NCBI GenBank assembly: GCA_020723325.1
Contig: DYJD01000047.1
Coordinates: 1-38,581, forward strand
DNA from: Desulfosudis oleivorans
Lineage (GTDB): Bacteria > Desulfobacterota > Desulfobacteria > Desulfobacterales > SURF-7
Direction of reading: 5' to 3'
Length of the DNA stretch: 38,581 nucleotides
Below are positions 25,905-34,430 of this stretch, one piece after another. How positions within the stretch are numbered: the stretch's first letter is position 1; each line of letters opens with the position of its first letter. The notes under the pieces were generated by a model. It was given only the letters and a program-made list of their open reading frames with translations, was not told the DNA's origin and made no database searches. The position numbers and the translations under genes are program-made.

Positions 25905-26681
25905 ATGCTGACAATTCCGAGGAATTCGCAAGGGTGCGGGAGGGGCAGACCTTGGTTGGTGATGGCCGGCTTGTTGGGGCTGGGCATCTGGCTGACGGCT
26001 CCGGGCTGGGTTTTATTTTCAGGCTGTTCAAAAAGTCGACCCCACCCTGGAAATGAGAAGCTGATCGGCATCGGCCGGCATATTGTGACGGCACTTGATT
26101 TCAATAAAGCCCTTGAATTCGCCAAAACCGCCTATCCGCACAATGCCATGCGGGATACTGAAACGGCCCGCATGATCAAAACCCGTTTGTTGAACGAGCT
26201 GACCGAGGAACTTTTGCTGCTGACCAAGGCTGAGGAAATGAATATCCGTGTTGAGGATAATGAATTGGAAGCAGCCCTCATGGAGATCAAAAAGGATTAT
26301 CCGGACAACACCTTTGAAGAGACTTTTCTGGAAAATGCCATTTCCTATGAAGCCTGGAAAAACCAGCTCAGAAAACGCCTGTTGATGGAAAAACTGATTA
26401 CCTTGGAATTTGAGGCCAAAATCCGGGTAACCCCCGCGGACATCGCCGATTATTACAAGCTTAAAAATCAGGGTCCCCTGGAGCGGGTCAAGGACAAGGA
26501 TGATGTGGACGAAGCCGTGGTGAAGGAGATCCGCCGTTTCAAGGCGGAAAATGCATATAAGGACTGGATGGGAGCCATTCAGAAACAGTATCCGGTGGAA
26601 CTCAATCAGAAATTATGGGATGAAATTCTCGCAGAGAAATTTTTGGACAATGGCAAAAGCAGTGACGGAAACGAACAATGA
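25905..26681 (+). CDS. SurA_N-like periplasmic lipoprotein without a PPIase domain
   Basis: Exported protein of about 258 residues. A hydrophobic signal ends in LFSGC, a probable lipobox, so it may be anchored to a membrane. The mature part is helical and matches the SurA/trigger-factor-like chaperone fold: ELTEELLLLTKAEEMNIRVED, then NAISYEAWKNQLRKRLLMEKL and RVTPADIADYYKL. The parvulin isomerase domain that normally follows is absent. ATG 25905 has AGGGAA 12 bases upstream. GTG 25878 is the alternative. Its stop overlaps the surA-like start (ATGA), so the two are probably made together and may work as a pair on outer-membrane proteins. Confidence 0.8.
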   Translation: MLTIPRNSQGCGRGRPWLVMAGLLGLGIWLTAPGWVLFSGCSKSRPHPGNEKLIGIGRHIVTALDFNKALEFAKTAYPHNAMRDTETARMIKTRLLNELTEELLLLTKAEEMNIRVEDNELEAALMEIKKDYPDNTFEETFLENAISYEAWKNQLRKRLLMEKLITLEFEAKIRVTPADIADYYKLKNQGPLERVKDKDDVDEAVVKEIRRFKAENAYKDWMGAIQKQYPVELNQKLWDEILAEKFLDNGKSSDGNEQ

Positions 26682-27691
26682 AAATGGCTTATGAAGTTAG
26701 GGCAGGGATCAGGATATGGTTGGTTGTGGCGATATGGATTTTCGTGCCGGTCATCGGTGGCCTGGCAAATCCTCCCCGGGCCCGGGCTGATGTGGTGGAC
26801 CGGATTGTGGCGGTGGTGAATGAGGAAATCATCACCCTGAGCGAGTTTGATGAATTCTTCAGTCCCTATACCCAGAAAATCAAGGCCTACGGCTACAATT
26901 CAGAAGAGGAAAGCCGCATGCTCTTCAACTTGCGGGAAAACCTCATCAACCAGATGGTGGACAAGAAATTGACGGATCAGGAAATCCGTCGCCTGGCCCT
27001 CAATGTTACGGAAGCTGAGCTGGATAATGCCATTGAAAGGATCAAGGAAAGAAATCGTTTGACCGATGAAGACCTGCGCAAACGCTTGGGGGTCGAGGGC
27101 CTTTCCATGGAAGAATATCGCACCGAGATGCGCGAGCAGCTTTTGCGGGCCAAACTGGTGGACCGGGAAGTGAAATCCAAAATCATTGTCACGGACGAGG
27201 ACCTGCGGGACTATTATGATAAAAATATGGAAAAATTTTCAGAGGATACCACCTACCATCTGCGCAACATCGTCATGAAGACATCGGTCTATACAGATGC
27301 GGATGAGAAAAAGGCCGTGGCCGATCGCATGAAAATGATCCTGGAACGACTGAACCAGGGGGAGTCCTTTGAAAGTCTGGCCCGGGTTTACTCAGAATCC
27401 CCCTTTGCCGATGAGGGCGGCGATCTAGGCTTCATCAATAAAAAAGACCTGGCCCCCCGGATCCAGGCGGCCCTGGATAAAATCAGCCCCAGGCATTTTA
27501 CCGAAATCATCGAAACCGAACAGGGGTTGCAGGTGTTCTACCTGGAGGAGGCCCGCGCTTCCCAGTCCAAACCTTTGGAAGAGGTCCGCTCCCAGATTGA
27601 GGAAAAATTGTATTCCCAGATGCTGGACCAACGTTTTAAAGACTGGGTGGCGGAATTGCGCAAGGAAGCCTACATCAAAATCATCAACTGA
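26678..27691 (+). CDS. surA: SurA-type periplasmic peptidyl-prolyl isomerase/chaperone
   Basis: Periplasmic chaperone for outer-membrane protein folding. A signal peptide ends at ARA before DVVDRIVAVVNEE, the classic mature SurA start. The chaperone domain covers about residues 38-175. One parvulin domain follows (TYHLRNIVMKT, ESFESLARVYSESPFADEGGD, FTEIIETEQGLQVFYLEE), then a C-terminal helix. E. coli SurA has two parvulin domains; this one has a single domain, as is common in Desulfobacterota. ATG 26678 overlaps the upstream stop. Confidence 0.88.
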   Translation: MKMAYEVRAGIRIWLVVAIWIFVPVIGGLANPPRARADVVDRIVAVVNEEIITLSEFDEFFSPYTQKIKAYGYNSEEESRMLFNLRENLINQMVDKKLTDQEIRRLALNVTEAELDNAIERIKERNRLTDEDLRKRLGVEGLSMEEYRTEMREQLLRAKLVDREVKSKIIVTDEDLRDYYDKNMEKFSEDTTYHLRNIVMKTSVYTDADEKKAVADRMKMILERLNQGESFESLARVYSESPFADEGGDLGFINKKDLAPRIQAALDKISPRHFTEIIETEQGLQVFYLEEARASQSKPLEEVRSQIEEKLYSQMLDQRFKDWVAELRKEAYIKIIN

Positions 27692-27696
27692 GGCCT

Positions 27697-28437
27697 ATGA
27701 TCACGGAGCAGAAAAACGACTCTCTCGGCGCATATCTGCAATCGGCCAGAAAAGCCCGCGGTCTGGATGTGAAGGCCCTTTCGGCCCAGACCAAGATTTC
27801 CGCCCAGGTCATTCGCCAGATGGAAAATGAAGAGCATGAGCAGTTGCCTGACCCGGCTTTTGTCAAGGGTTTTTTGCGTTTATACTCGGCGGCCGTGGGT
27901 TGCGACGGGCAGCAGGCGCTGGCGCTTTATCTGGAAAGCCGGGAGCGGCATGAAAGAGAAATGGCTCTGCAGCGGGGCGAGCGCAATGGCGGACGCTTTT
28001 GGCTCAACATGTTCATCAGCCTGGGGGCCCTGGGGAGCATCATGACCCTTTCCCTATATATGATTCCCGAGTCCGGCTTTTCCAAGCGCGGTCTGGAATC
28101 CCCGGAATATACCGTTGAAGCCATGGCGCCGTCTTCGTCGGCGGCCCTGTCCGGGGAGAATGCAGCGGACGCGGAAGCGAATCCGCCCGAACCGGCGCCG
28201 GAGGAAAAATGGCTGCTAAACATTCATGCGGTGGAGGATACCTGGTTGAAGGTCCTGGTGGATGCGGAACCCTTTCGGGAATACCGCCTGAAGCGCGGGG
28301 ACCGGCTGGAGCTTTCCGCCGCGGACAATGTTAATTTACTTCTGGGCAGCGCCACTGCCGCTAAAATGACCTTGAACGGTAAACCGGTGACGATTTACGG
28401 CAAAAGCGGGCAGACCGTCAACCTGGATCTGCCCTGA
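27697..28437 (+). CDS. RodZ-like helix-turn-helix membrane protein
   Basis: A 246-residue bitopic inner-membrane protein. The cytoplasmic Xre-type HTH (LGAYLQSARKARGLDVKALS, then DPAFVKGFLRLYS) is typical of RodZ. One membrane helix lies near residues 108-124. A Ser/Ala/Pro-rich periplasmic linker follows, then a beta-rich domain of the RodZ C-terminal type (EDTWLKVLVDAEPFREYRL, NGKPVTIYGKSGQTVNLDL). RodZ ties MreB to the cell-wall elongation machinery. Its place five bases after surA suggests an envelope operon. Confidence 0.87.
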   Translation: MITEQKNDSLGAYLQSARKARGLDVKALSAQTKISAQVIRQMENEEHEQLPDPAFVKGFLRLYSAAVGCDGQQALALYLESRERHEREMALQRGERNGGRFWLNMFISLGALGSIMTLSLYMIPESGFSKRGLESPEYTVEAMAPSSSAALSGENAADAEANPPEPAPEEKWLLNIHAVEDTWLKVLVDAEPFREYRLKRGDRLELSAADNVNLLLGSATAAKMTLNGKPVTIYGKSGQTVNLDLP

Positions 28438-28486
28438 TGCCGTCTGCGCCTGCTGCCGCGGCAATGTTGCCGGCCCGCTGATATCC

Positions 28487-29251
28487 ATGTCCCAATTTTC
28501 CACCCCGGCCATTCTGTTGCGACGCATTTCACATGGGGATCATGATTTGATTCTGACTTTTCTTACCCTGGAAAAAGGTAAGATTGCGGCCATTGCCAAA
28601 CATGCCAAAAAAAGCGTCAAACGCTTTGCCGGAGTGCTGGAGCCTTTTTCCCTCATGGACCTGGTCTGCTCCAAGGGCCGGGGGGAATTGCTGGTCCTGC
28701 AGGAAGCGACTTTGATCCATCCCCATGACCGCATCCGCTGCAACATGCACAAGACCGCCTATGCCAATTATTGGTCGGAAATCATGCATATCTTTATGGA
28801 GGAGGGGCGGCCCCAGAATTCCCTTTACGAGCTTCTGAAATGCGTCCTGTCGGCCTTGGACAGCGAAAGGATGACACCGGAGGTGCTCAGCCTTTTTTTC
28901 CAGATGCGTTTTTTGTCTTTGGCCGGACTCTCGCCGGAACTGGCGGAATGCTGCACCTGTCGGCAACCCCTGGAGCACACCTGCGGGAATCGCCTGACCC
29001 CCCGGTTCAATCAAGGCAGCCTGGTTTGCGAAACCTGCCTGCCCTGGAATGCCCGGCATATGTCTCTCACCAAAGGCACGGTGAAGAAACTCAAGTGGAT
29101 CAACAGCGCGGACATGAGAAAGGCCGAGCGCATCCGGTTTTCGCCCCAGGCCATCCAGGAAGGGCTGGCCTTTTTAGAGATGTTTGTTGCCTTTCAACTG
29201 GGACGGGAGCCTAGGAGTTTGGGGGTTTTGAGAGAGATTAGAAAAAAGTGA
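28487..29251 (+). CDS. recO: DNA repair protein RecO
   Basis: Works with RecR and RecF to load RecA and anneals single strands. The N-terminal OB fold begins with PAILLRRISHGDHDLILTFL. A helical middle follows, and a four-Cys zinc site is visible (CCTCRQPLEHT, later CETCLPW). Length 254 aa is normal. The ribosome site is weak. A small GC hairpin lies in the 49-base gap after rodZ, without a U-run. Confidence 0.92.
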   Translation: MSQFSTPAILLRRISHGDHDLILTFLTLEKGKIAAIAKHAKKSVKRFAGVLEPFSLMDLVCSKGRGELLVLQEATLIHPHDRIRCNMHKTAYANYWSEIMHIFMEEGRPQNSLYELLKCVLSALDSERMTPEVLSLFFQMRFLSLAGLSPELAECCTCRQPLEHTCGNRLTPRFNQGSLVCETCLPWNARHMSLTKGTVKKLKWINSADMRKAERIRFSPQAIQEGLAFLEMFVAFQLGREPRSLGVLREIRKK

Positions 29252-29282
29252 GCTAAAACTTTAATTGTTAAGGAATATAAAT

Positions 29283-30353
29283 ATGCTTCCCACGTTGCAT
29301 GATTTCCTGAAAAATAACCTGGTCCAAGCCTCCGCTCCCTGCCGCATTGATTTCGGCGGGACCTTGGACATCCGCACCTTTCATTATCCCCTCCGGCATC
29401 TTGGTCCCTGCACGGTGAATCTGGCTTTGGACTTGCGTACCAGCGTGACCCTTGAACCCTATCATGCAGGCCGGGTTTGCATCCTGTCCCGGGGCTTTGA
29501 GCCGGCGGAGTTTGTCTTGGCTGAGGCGCCTTTTGATCATCCCCTGGGTTTGATGTTCGCAACGGCCGCGTATTTTCAGGCCCAGGGGGTGCTCATCCGC
29601 ATCGACTCGGCTTCGCCGCCCAGAAGCGCCCTGGGGGGTTCATCGGCAGCGGCGGTGGCCCTGACCGCGGCCCTGGACCGGGCTGTTCGAGGCGGAGCCA
29701 AGGGGCTGTCCGGCCGGCAGATCGCCTTGCTGGCCCATACCATTGAGGAAACCGTGGCCGGGGTGCCTTGCGGCCTACAGGATCAACTGGCGGCGGTTTA
29801 TGGGGGTGTGCATGCCTGGTACTGGCCCGGCAGTCCGGAGGAACCGGCCTTCCGGCGCAAAAGACTGGCTGGGAGGGAGCGCCATGGGGAAATCGAGGAA
29901 CATCTGCTGGTGGCCTATTGCGGCATTCCCCATGAATCCCGCAACATCAACGGGCAATGGGTCAGCCGGTTTCTGCAGGGCCGCTTCCGGGCCGAATGGG
30001 GCGAGATCGTGGCCTTAACGAAAAAATTTATTGATTCGATCCAGGATCGAAATTATAAGGATGCTGCTTCGGCCATGAAAAGCGAAACCGCCATCCGCCG
30101 ACGCATGACGCCGGATGTCCTGGATGATCTGGGGGAAAAGCTGGTGGACAGCGCTGCCCGGCATGACTGCGGCGCCCGGTTTGCCGGGGCCGGCGGCGGC
30201 GGATGTATCTGGGCCATGGGACCAAAGGCGCAGATGCAGCACATGAGACCGGTCTGGCAGGAAATTCTGGCTGAACGGAAGACGGGGGAATTGCTTCAGA
30301 CCGGTATCGATCCCTTGGGGCTTTCCGTAACTGTAACCGCGCGCGGAGCATGA
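29283..30353 (+). CDS. GHMP-family sugar kinase
   Basis: ATP-dependent small-molecule kinase. The three GHMP motifs are clear: [14 protein letters not shown] near the start, [17 protein letters not shown] as the ATP loop, and [14 protein letters not shown] near the end. The overall pattern is nearest to D-glycero-D-manno-heptose-7-phosphate kinases and galactokinase-like proteins, so a sugar or sugar phosphate is the probable substrate. No heptose or nucleotide-sugar genes are next to it to decide this. AAGGAA lies 7 bases before ATG 29283. Its stop overlaps an upstream in-frame ATG of glyQ. Confidence 0.85.
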   Translation: MLPTLHDFLKNNLVQASAPCRIDFGGTLDIRTFHYPLRHLGPCTVNLALDLRTSVTLEPYHAGRVCILSRGFEPAEFVLAEAPFDHPLGLMFATAAYFQAQGVLIRIDSASPPRSALGGSSAAAVALTAALDRAVRGGAKGLSGRQIALLAHTIEETVAGVPCGLQDQLAAVYGGVHAWYWPGSPEEPAFRRKRLAGRERHGEIEEHLLVAYCGIPHESRNINGQWVSRFLQGRFRAEWGEIVALTKKFIDSIQDRNYKDAASAMKSETAIRRRMTPDVLDDLGEKLVDSAARHDCGARFAGAGGGGCIWAMGPKAQMQHMRPVWQEILAERKTGELLQTGIDPLGLSVTVTARGA

Positions 30354-30388
30354 TTTTATCGAACCGATACCGTAAAAAGGAAAAGAAG

Positions 30389-31261
30389 ATGAATTTCCAG
30401 GATGTGATACTGTCGTTGCAAAACTACTGGGGCCGCAAGGGCTGCGTGTTGATCCAGCCCTATGACATGGAAGTGGGGGCCGGCACCTTTCACCCCACCA
30501 CCCTGCTCAAGGCCCTGGGGCCTGAACCTTGGCAGGTAGCCTATGTTCAGCCTTCCCGCCGTCCCACGGACGGACGCTACGGCGAAAACCCCAACCGCCT
30601 GCAGCATTACTATCAATTCCAGGTGCTGCTCAAACCTTCGCCCATGGATGTGCAGGAATTGTATTTGAAAAGCCTGAAGGAGCTGGGGGTGGATGTGCTG
30701 GCCCACGATATCCGTTTTGTGGAAGACGACTGGGAATCCCCCACCCTGGGAGCCTCGGGCCTGGGCTGGGAAGTCTGGCTGGACGGCATGGAGATCACCC
30801 AGTTCACCTATTTCCAACAGGCCGGCAGCATTGAACTGCATCCTGTTTCCGTGGAGATCACCTATGGTCTGGAACGTATTGCCATGTATCTCCAAGGTAT
30901 CGATAATGTTTACGACCTGAAATGGAACAACCGCATCACCTACGGGGATGTCTACCATCAACAGGAAGTGGAACAGTCCACCTACAATTTCGAGCTGGCG
31001 GATGTGGCCGTGCTGCTGGACTTTTTCAGCCGGTATGAAACCCAAGCCCTGCGCCTGGTAAAGAATGAACTGGTGCTCCCGGCCTATGAATTTTGCCTGA
31101 AATGCTCCCACACCTTTAACCTGCTGGATGCCAGAGGAGCCATCAGCGTGACCGAGCGGACAGGCTATATCGCGCGCATCCGCAATATTGCCCGGGCCTG
31201 CGCCGAGGCCTATTTACAACAACGGGAGAAAATGGGCTACCCCCTGCTGAAAAGAGGATGA
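30389..31261 (+). CDS. glyQ: Glycyl-tRNA synthetase alpha subunit
   Basis: Catalytic subunit of the bacterial alpha2-beta2 glycyl-tRNA synthetase. It shows [75 protein letters not shown], the active-site blocks, and [20 protein letters not shown] 30389 (290 aa) matches the usual start and has AAGGAAAAGAAG before it. ATG 30350, overlapping the kinase stop, would add a basic 13-residue tail. glyS follows after 7 bases. Confidence 0.97.
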   Translation: MNFQDVILSLQNYWGRKGCVLIQPYDMEVGAGTFHPTTLLKALGPEPWQVAYVQPSRRPTDGRYGENPNRLQHYYQFQVLLKPSPMDVQELYLKSLKELGVDVLAHDIRFVEDDWESPTLGASGLGWEVWLDGMEITQFTYFQQAGSIELHPVSVEITYGLERIAMYLQGIDNVYDLKWNNRITYGDVYHQQEVEQSTYNFELADVAVLLDFFSRYETQALRLVKNELVLPAYEFCLKCSHTFNLLDARGAISVTERTGYIARIRNIARACAEAYLQQREKMGYPLLKRG

Positions 31262-31268
31262 AGATCGC

Positions 31269-33347
31269 ATGAAAACCCTTTTGCTTGAAATCGGATCAGA
31301 AGAAATACCCGCCGGTTATATCCAGCCGGCCCTGCAGAGTCTGGCCGCCGATCTGTTGAATAAACTGGATGAGGCCCGGATCACGCACGGCCCGGCCGCC
31401 ACCTATGGAACCCCCCGCCGGCTGGCGGTGGCTGTCACGGACGTGGCCGAGCGCCAGGCGGCCCTCACCACCGAACTGGTGGGTCCGCCGGCAAGCGTGG
31501 GCTTTGATCAACACGGCAAACCCACGGTGGCCGCCGTCAAATTCGCGGAAAAGGCCGGTGTGACCATGCCGCAGGTGACGGTCAAGGAAACCCCCAAAGG
31601 CCGCTATTTGTGCGCCTTGAAAACGGAAAAGGGCTTGCCCGCCCCGGAAGTCCTGAAACGGATTCTGCCGGAAGCTGTTCTGGCCGTGCCTTTTCCCAAA
31701 CGCATGAAATGGGGGGAACTCCATGTGGAATTCGCCCGGCCCATTCAGTCCCTGCTGGCCCTGTGGGGCTCCCAGGTGATCACCTTCACCATCGGCAATA
31801 TCAAGGCCGGCCGCCACACCCGCGGGCATCGTTTCCTTTTCCCCGGTCGAGCGGCGGTTGCCGGTCCGGAAGACTATATCCGTGTGTTGGAAGATGCCAA
31901 GGTGATCCCGGAGATCGCCCGGCGCAAGGAAATGGTCCGGGACCTGGTGGCAAGGGCTGCCGAGGGCGCCGGCGGAACGGTCATGCCCGATGAAGAACTG
32001 TTGGACATCGTCACCAATCTGGTTGAATATCCAGTGCCGGTGGTGGGCACCTTTGACCGGAAATTTCTGGAACTGCCCAAGGAAGTGTTGATTACCGCCA
32101 TGCGCGAACATCAGAAATATTTTGCCGTGGTGGGCCGGGACAACGGACTCATGCCCCATTTTATCGCCGTCAACAACACGGTTGCCAAGGACATGGGCCT
32201 GGTGGCCAAGGGGCACGAGCGCGTTTTGCGAGCGCGCCTGGAAGATGCCCGCTTTTTTTACCGCAGCGATCTTGGGCATCCGCCTGAAAGTCTGCTGGAT
32301 CGTCTGGAAGGCGTGCTTTTCCAAGCCAGATTGGGTTCCATGCGCGCAAAGGTCGAGCGCATCCAGTCCATGGCCGCCTATCTGGCGGACCAGGTCAATG
32401 CCGGTGCCGCGGAAAAAGCCTGGGTTATGCGGGCCGCACGCTTGTGCAAGACCGATCTGGTCACCCAAGTGGTGGTGGAATTCCCCAAACTCCAGGGCGT
32501 GATGGGACGGGTATATGCCGGCACAGCCCAGGAACCACGGGAAGTCGCCACGGCCATTGAAGAGCATTATCGGCCCACTTACTCCGGCGGCCGCCTGCCC
32601 GAAACCACTACCGGCGCGCTTTTGGCCATCGCCGACAAGATCGACAGCATCTGCGGCTGTTTCAGCATCGGCTTGAGCCCCACCGGTGCTTCCGATCCCT
32701 ATGCCTTGCGGCGCCAGGGCATCGGCATCATCCAGATCATGCTGGACAAGGGCCTTACCTTTTCCTTGCGCCGGCTCATCGCCGCCGGTGTGGCGGCCTT
32801 CAATGCCATGACCGCGGCCGACCCGCAAAAGACGGTTGAACAGGTCTACGGCTTTCTGCGGGACAGAATGTCCCACCTGCTTTCCGAAGAAGGTTTTGCC
32901 AAGGACGTGATCGCGGCCGTGACCAGCGCTTCCGTGGACCATGTGCCCCATGTCTGGGCGCGGGTCAAGGCCCTTTCCCACTTGAAAGCAGCCCCGGATT
33001 TTGAACCATTGGCCGTGGCTTTCAAACGGGTGGTGAACATCATCAGAAAGTCCGAAGGTTTTGAAAAAGCCGCTGTGAATCCGGCCCTGTTCCAACATGA
33101 AAGCGAGGCGGCCCTGCTCAAGGCTTTCCAGTCCGTGAAACAGCAGGTGGCGGCGCATTTGGAAAAAGGGGATTTTGATCAGACCCTGCGGGCAATCGCC
33201 GCCCTGCGACCTTGGGTGGACGCCTTTTTCGACGGAGTACTGGTCATGGCCGAGGAGCCGGAGATCCGCAACAATCGTTTCGCCCTGCTGGCGGAGATTG
33301 CCGGCCTGTTTGAGAATATTGCCGATTTTTCGAAAATTACTACTTGA
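31269..33347 (+). CDS. glyS: Glycyl-tRNA synthetase beta subunit
   Basis: Beta subunit, needed for tRNA binding and activity. The sequence begins LLLEIGSEEIPAGYIQPAL, continues through GTPRRLAVAV, ITAMREHQKYFAV, FYRSDLG and KTDLVTQVVVEFPKLQG. It then has an HD-like helical part and a C-terminal anticodon-binding domain. At 692 aa it is full length. It depends on glyQ just upstream, and the two are clearly co-transcribed. Confidence 0.97.
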   Translation: MKTLLLEIGSEEIPAGYIQPALQSLAADLLNKLDEARITHGPAATYGTPRRLAVAVTDVAERQAALTTELVGPPASVGFDQHGKPTVAAVKFAEKAGVTMPQVTVKETPKGRYLCALKTEKGLPAPEVLKRILPEAVLAVPFPKRMKWGELHVEFARPIQSLLALWGSQVITFTIGNIKAGRHTRGHRFLFPGRAAVAGPEDYIRVLEDAKVIPEIARRKEMVRDLVARAAEGAGGTVMPDEELLDIVTNLVEYPVPVVGTFDRKFLELPKEVLITAMREHQKYFAVVGRDNGLMPHFIAVNNTVAKDMGLVAKGHERVLRARLEDARFFYRSDLGHPPESLLDRLEGVLFQARLGSMRAKVERIQSMAAYLADQVNAGAAEKAWVMRAARLCKTDLVTQVVVEFPKLQGVMGRVYAGTAQEPREVATAIEEHYRPTYSGGRLPETTTGALLAIADKIDSICGCFSIGLSPTGASDPYALRRQGIGIIQIMLDKGLTFSLRRLIAAGVAAFNAMTAADPQKTVEQVYGFLRDRMSHLLSEEGFAKDVIAAVTSASVDHVPHVWARVKALSHLKAAPDFEPLAVAFKRVVNIIRKSEGFEKAAVNPALFQHESEAALLKAFQSVKQQVAAHLEKGDFDQTLRAIAALRPWVDAFFDGVLVMAEEPEIRNNRFALLAEIAGLFENIADFSKITT

Positions 33348-33385
33348 TAACAGATTTGAATAAATTATCTTTTTAGGAGGAATTC

Positions 33386-33640
33386 ATGCCCTTTGATCCG
33401 GAAAAAGACAAGGTGTTGAAACAATGGCGCTGTGAGGAAACCGGCCTTTTAGTCTCCATCAACCAGTACGCCGACGCCCGGCCCAAAGTCCAAATCGGGC
33501 CGCGCATGCTCAAGAAAAAAGACGGCGCGGATCGCGCCCCGGCCAAGGCCGGCCGACTTAGCCTGGAAGATCTGCTGTGGCTGTATGGCATCATCGATGA
33601 AGTCAAGGAAGACCTCCAGAGTATGGTGGGGCCGGAATAA
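33386..33640 (+). CDS. Small conserved-looking protein, possible PC4-like fold
   Basis: I do not recognise this 84-residue protein with certainty. It has a short charged start, a beta-rich middle (GLLVSINQYADARPKVQIGP), a Lys/Asp/Ala linker and an amphipathic C-terminal helix (SLEDLLWLYGIIDEVKEDL). A beta sheet followed by one long helix recalls bacterial PC4/YdbC-like single-strand DNA-binding proteins, which is only a pattern resemblance. AGGAGG lies 5 bases before the ATG, so translation should be strong. It sits between glyS and the nucleoside phosphorylase. Confidence 0.7.
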   Translation: MPFDPEKDKVLKQWRCEETGLLVSINQYADARPKVQIGPRMLKKKDGADRAPAKAGRLSLEDLLWLYGIIDEVKEDLQSMVGPE

Positions 33641-33674
33641 CAGTTTCCTATTGAAGGCGGAGTGAGCGCAACAC

Positions 33675-34430
33675 ATGAGCTATGATGCCATCATCAATCC
33701 GATTCCCGGGCGGAATTCGCCCAAGCTGGGCCGGACCGCCATCATGGCGGCCGCGGAAACAGACTATCGCGCCCTGATCGGCAAAGCAGCCGGAGCAAAA
33801 CAGGAAAAGCTGTCCCTGATGATGAGCCGGGTTTGCCTTTTGGGCAAGAAAGGCGTCGGAACGGCGGTGGTGGGCCCCATCGTGGGGGCGCCTTACGCGG
33901 TTATCCTTTTGGAGAACCTGATCGCCTGGGGGGTGCGGAAAGTTATTTTTTTCGGCTGGTGCGGGTCCCTGGCGCCGGAAGTGAAGATCGGCGATATTCT
34001 CCTGCCCACCTCCGCCTATATCGATGAAGGCACTTCCCCGCATTATAACGGCCACCGTCAGACAATGGTCGGGCCGGACAATTCCCTGATGCTGACCGTC
34101 AGCCGGATTATGACGGAGGAACAAATCCATTTTCACCAGGGCAAGGTCTGGACCACCGACGCCGTCTTCCGGGAAACCCCGGAAAAAGTGCTGGATTACC
34201 AGAAAAAGGGCGCCCTTGGGGTGGAAATGGAAACCTCGGCCCTGTTCACGGTGGGCCGTTTCCGCGGGATTGCGGTTGGTGCCGTCCTGGTGGTTTCCGA
34301 TGAGTTGTTTTCCTTGAAATGGCATACGGGTTTCAAAGACACCCGCTTTTTGGAAGCCCGTCGTAAAGTCCGCGGGGTGCTGCCCCGGATTTGTGATTTT
34401 TTACTGCAAGGTTCAAATGCCGGCGATTGA
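33675..34430 (+). CDS. Nucleoside phosphorylase (PNP/UDP phosphorylase family)
   Basis: Predicted cytosolic enzyme that splits nucleosides with phosphate. It shows the family fold pattern: AVVGPIVGAPYAVILLENL, VIFFGWCGSLAPEVKIGDILL, a TTDAVFRE segment, and GVEMETSALFTVG with the ribose-binding Glu-Met-Glu. The base could be uridine or a purine; the sequence does not decide. It overlaps the start of the ligase gene by 14 bases. Confidence 0.87.
   Translation: MSYDAIINPIPGRNSPKLGRTAIMAAAETDYRALIGKAAGAKQEKLSLMMSRVCLLGKKGVGTAVVGPIVGAPYAVILLENLIAWGVRKVIFFGWCGSLAPEVKIGDILLPTSAYIDEGTSPHYNGHRQTMVGPDNSLMLTVSRIMTEEQIHFHQGKVWTTDAVFRETPEKVLDYQKKGALGVEMETSALFTVGRFRGIAVGAVLVVSDELFSLKWHTGFKDTRFLEARRKVRGVLPRICDFLLQGSNAGD

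Noticed and set aside
31296-33158. Long open frame (620 codons) antisense to glyS
   Set aside because: Shadow of glyS codon bias; no recognisable domain and no ribosome site.
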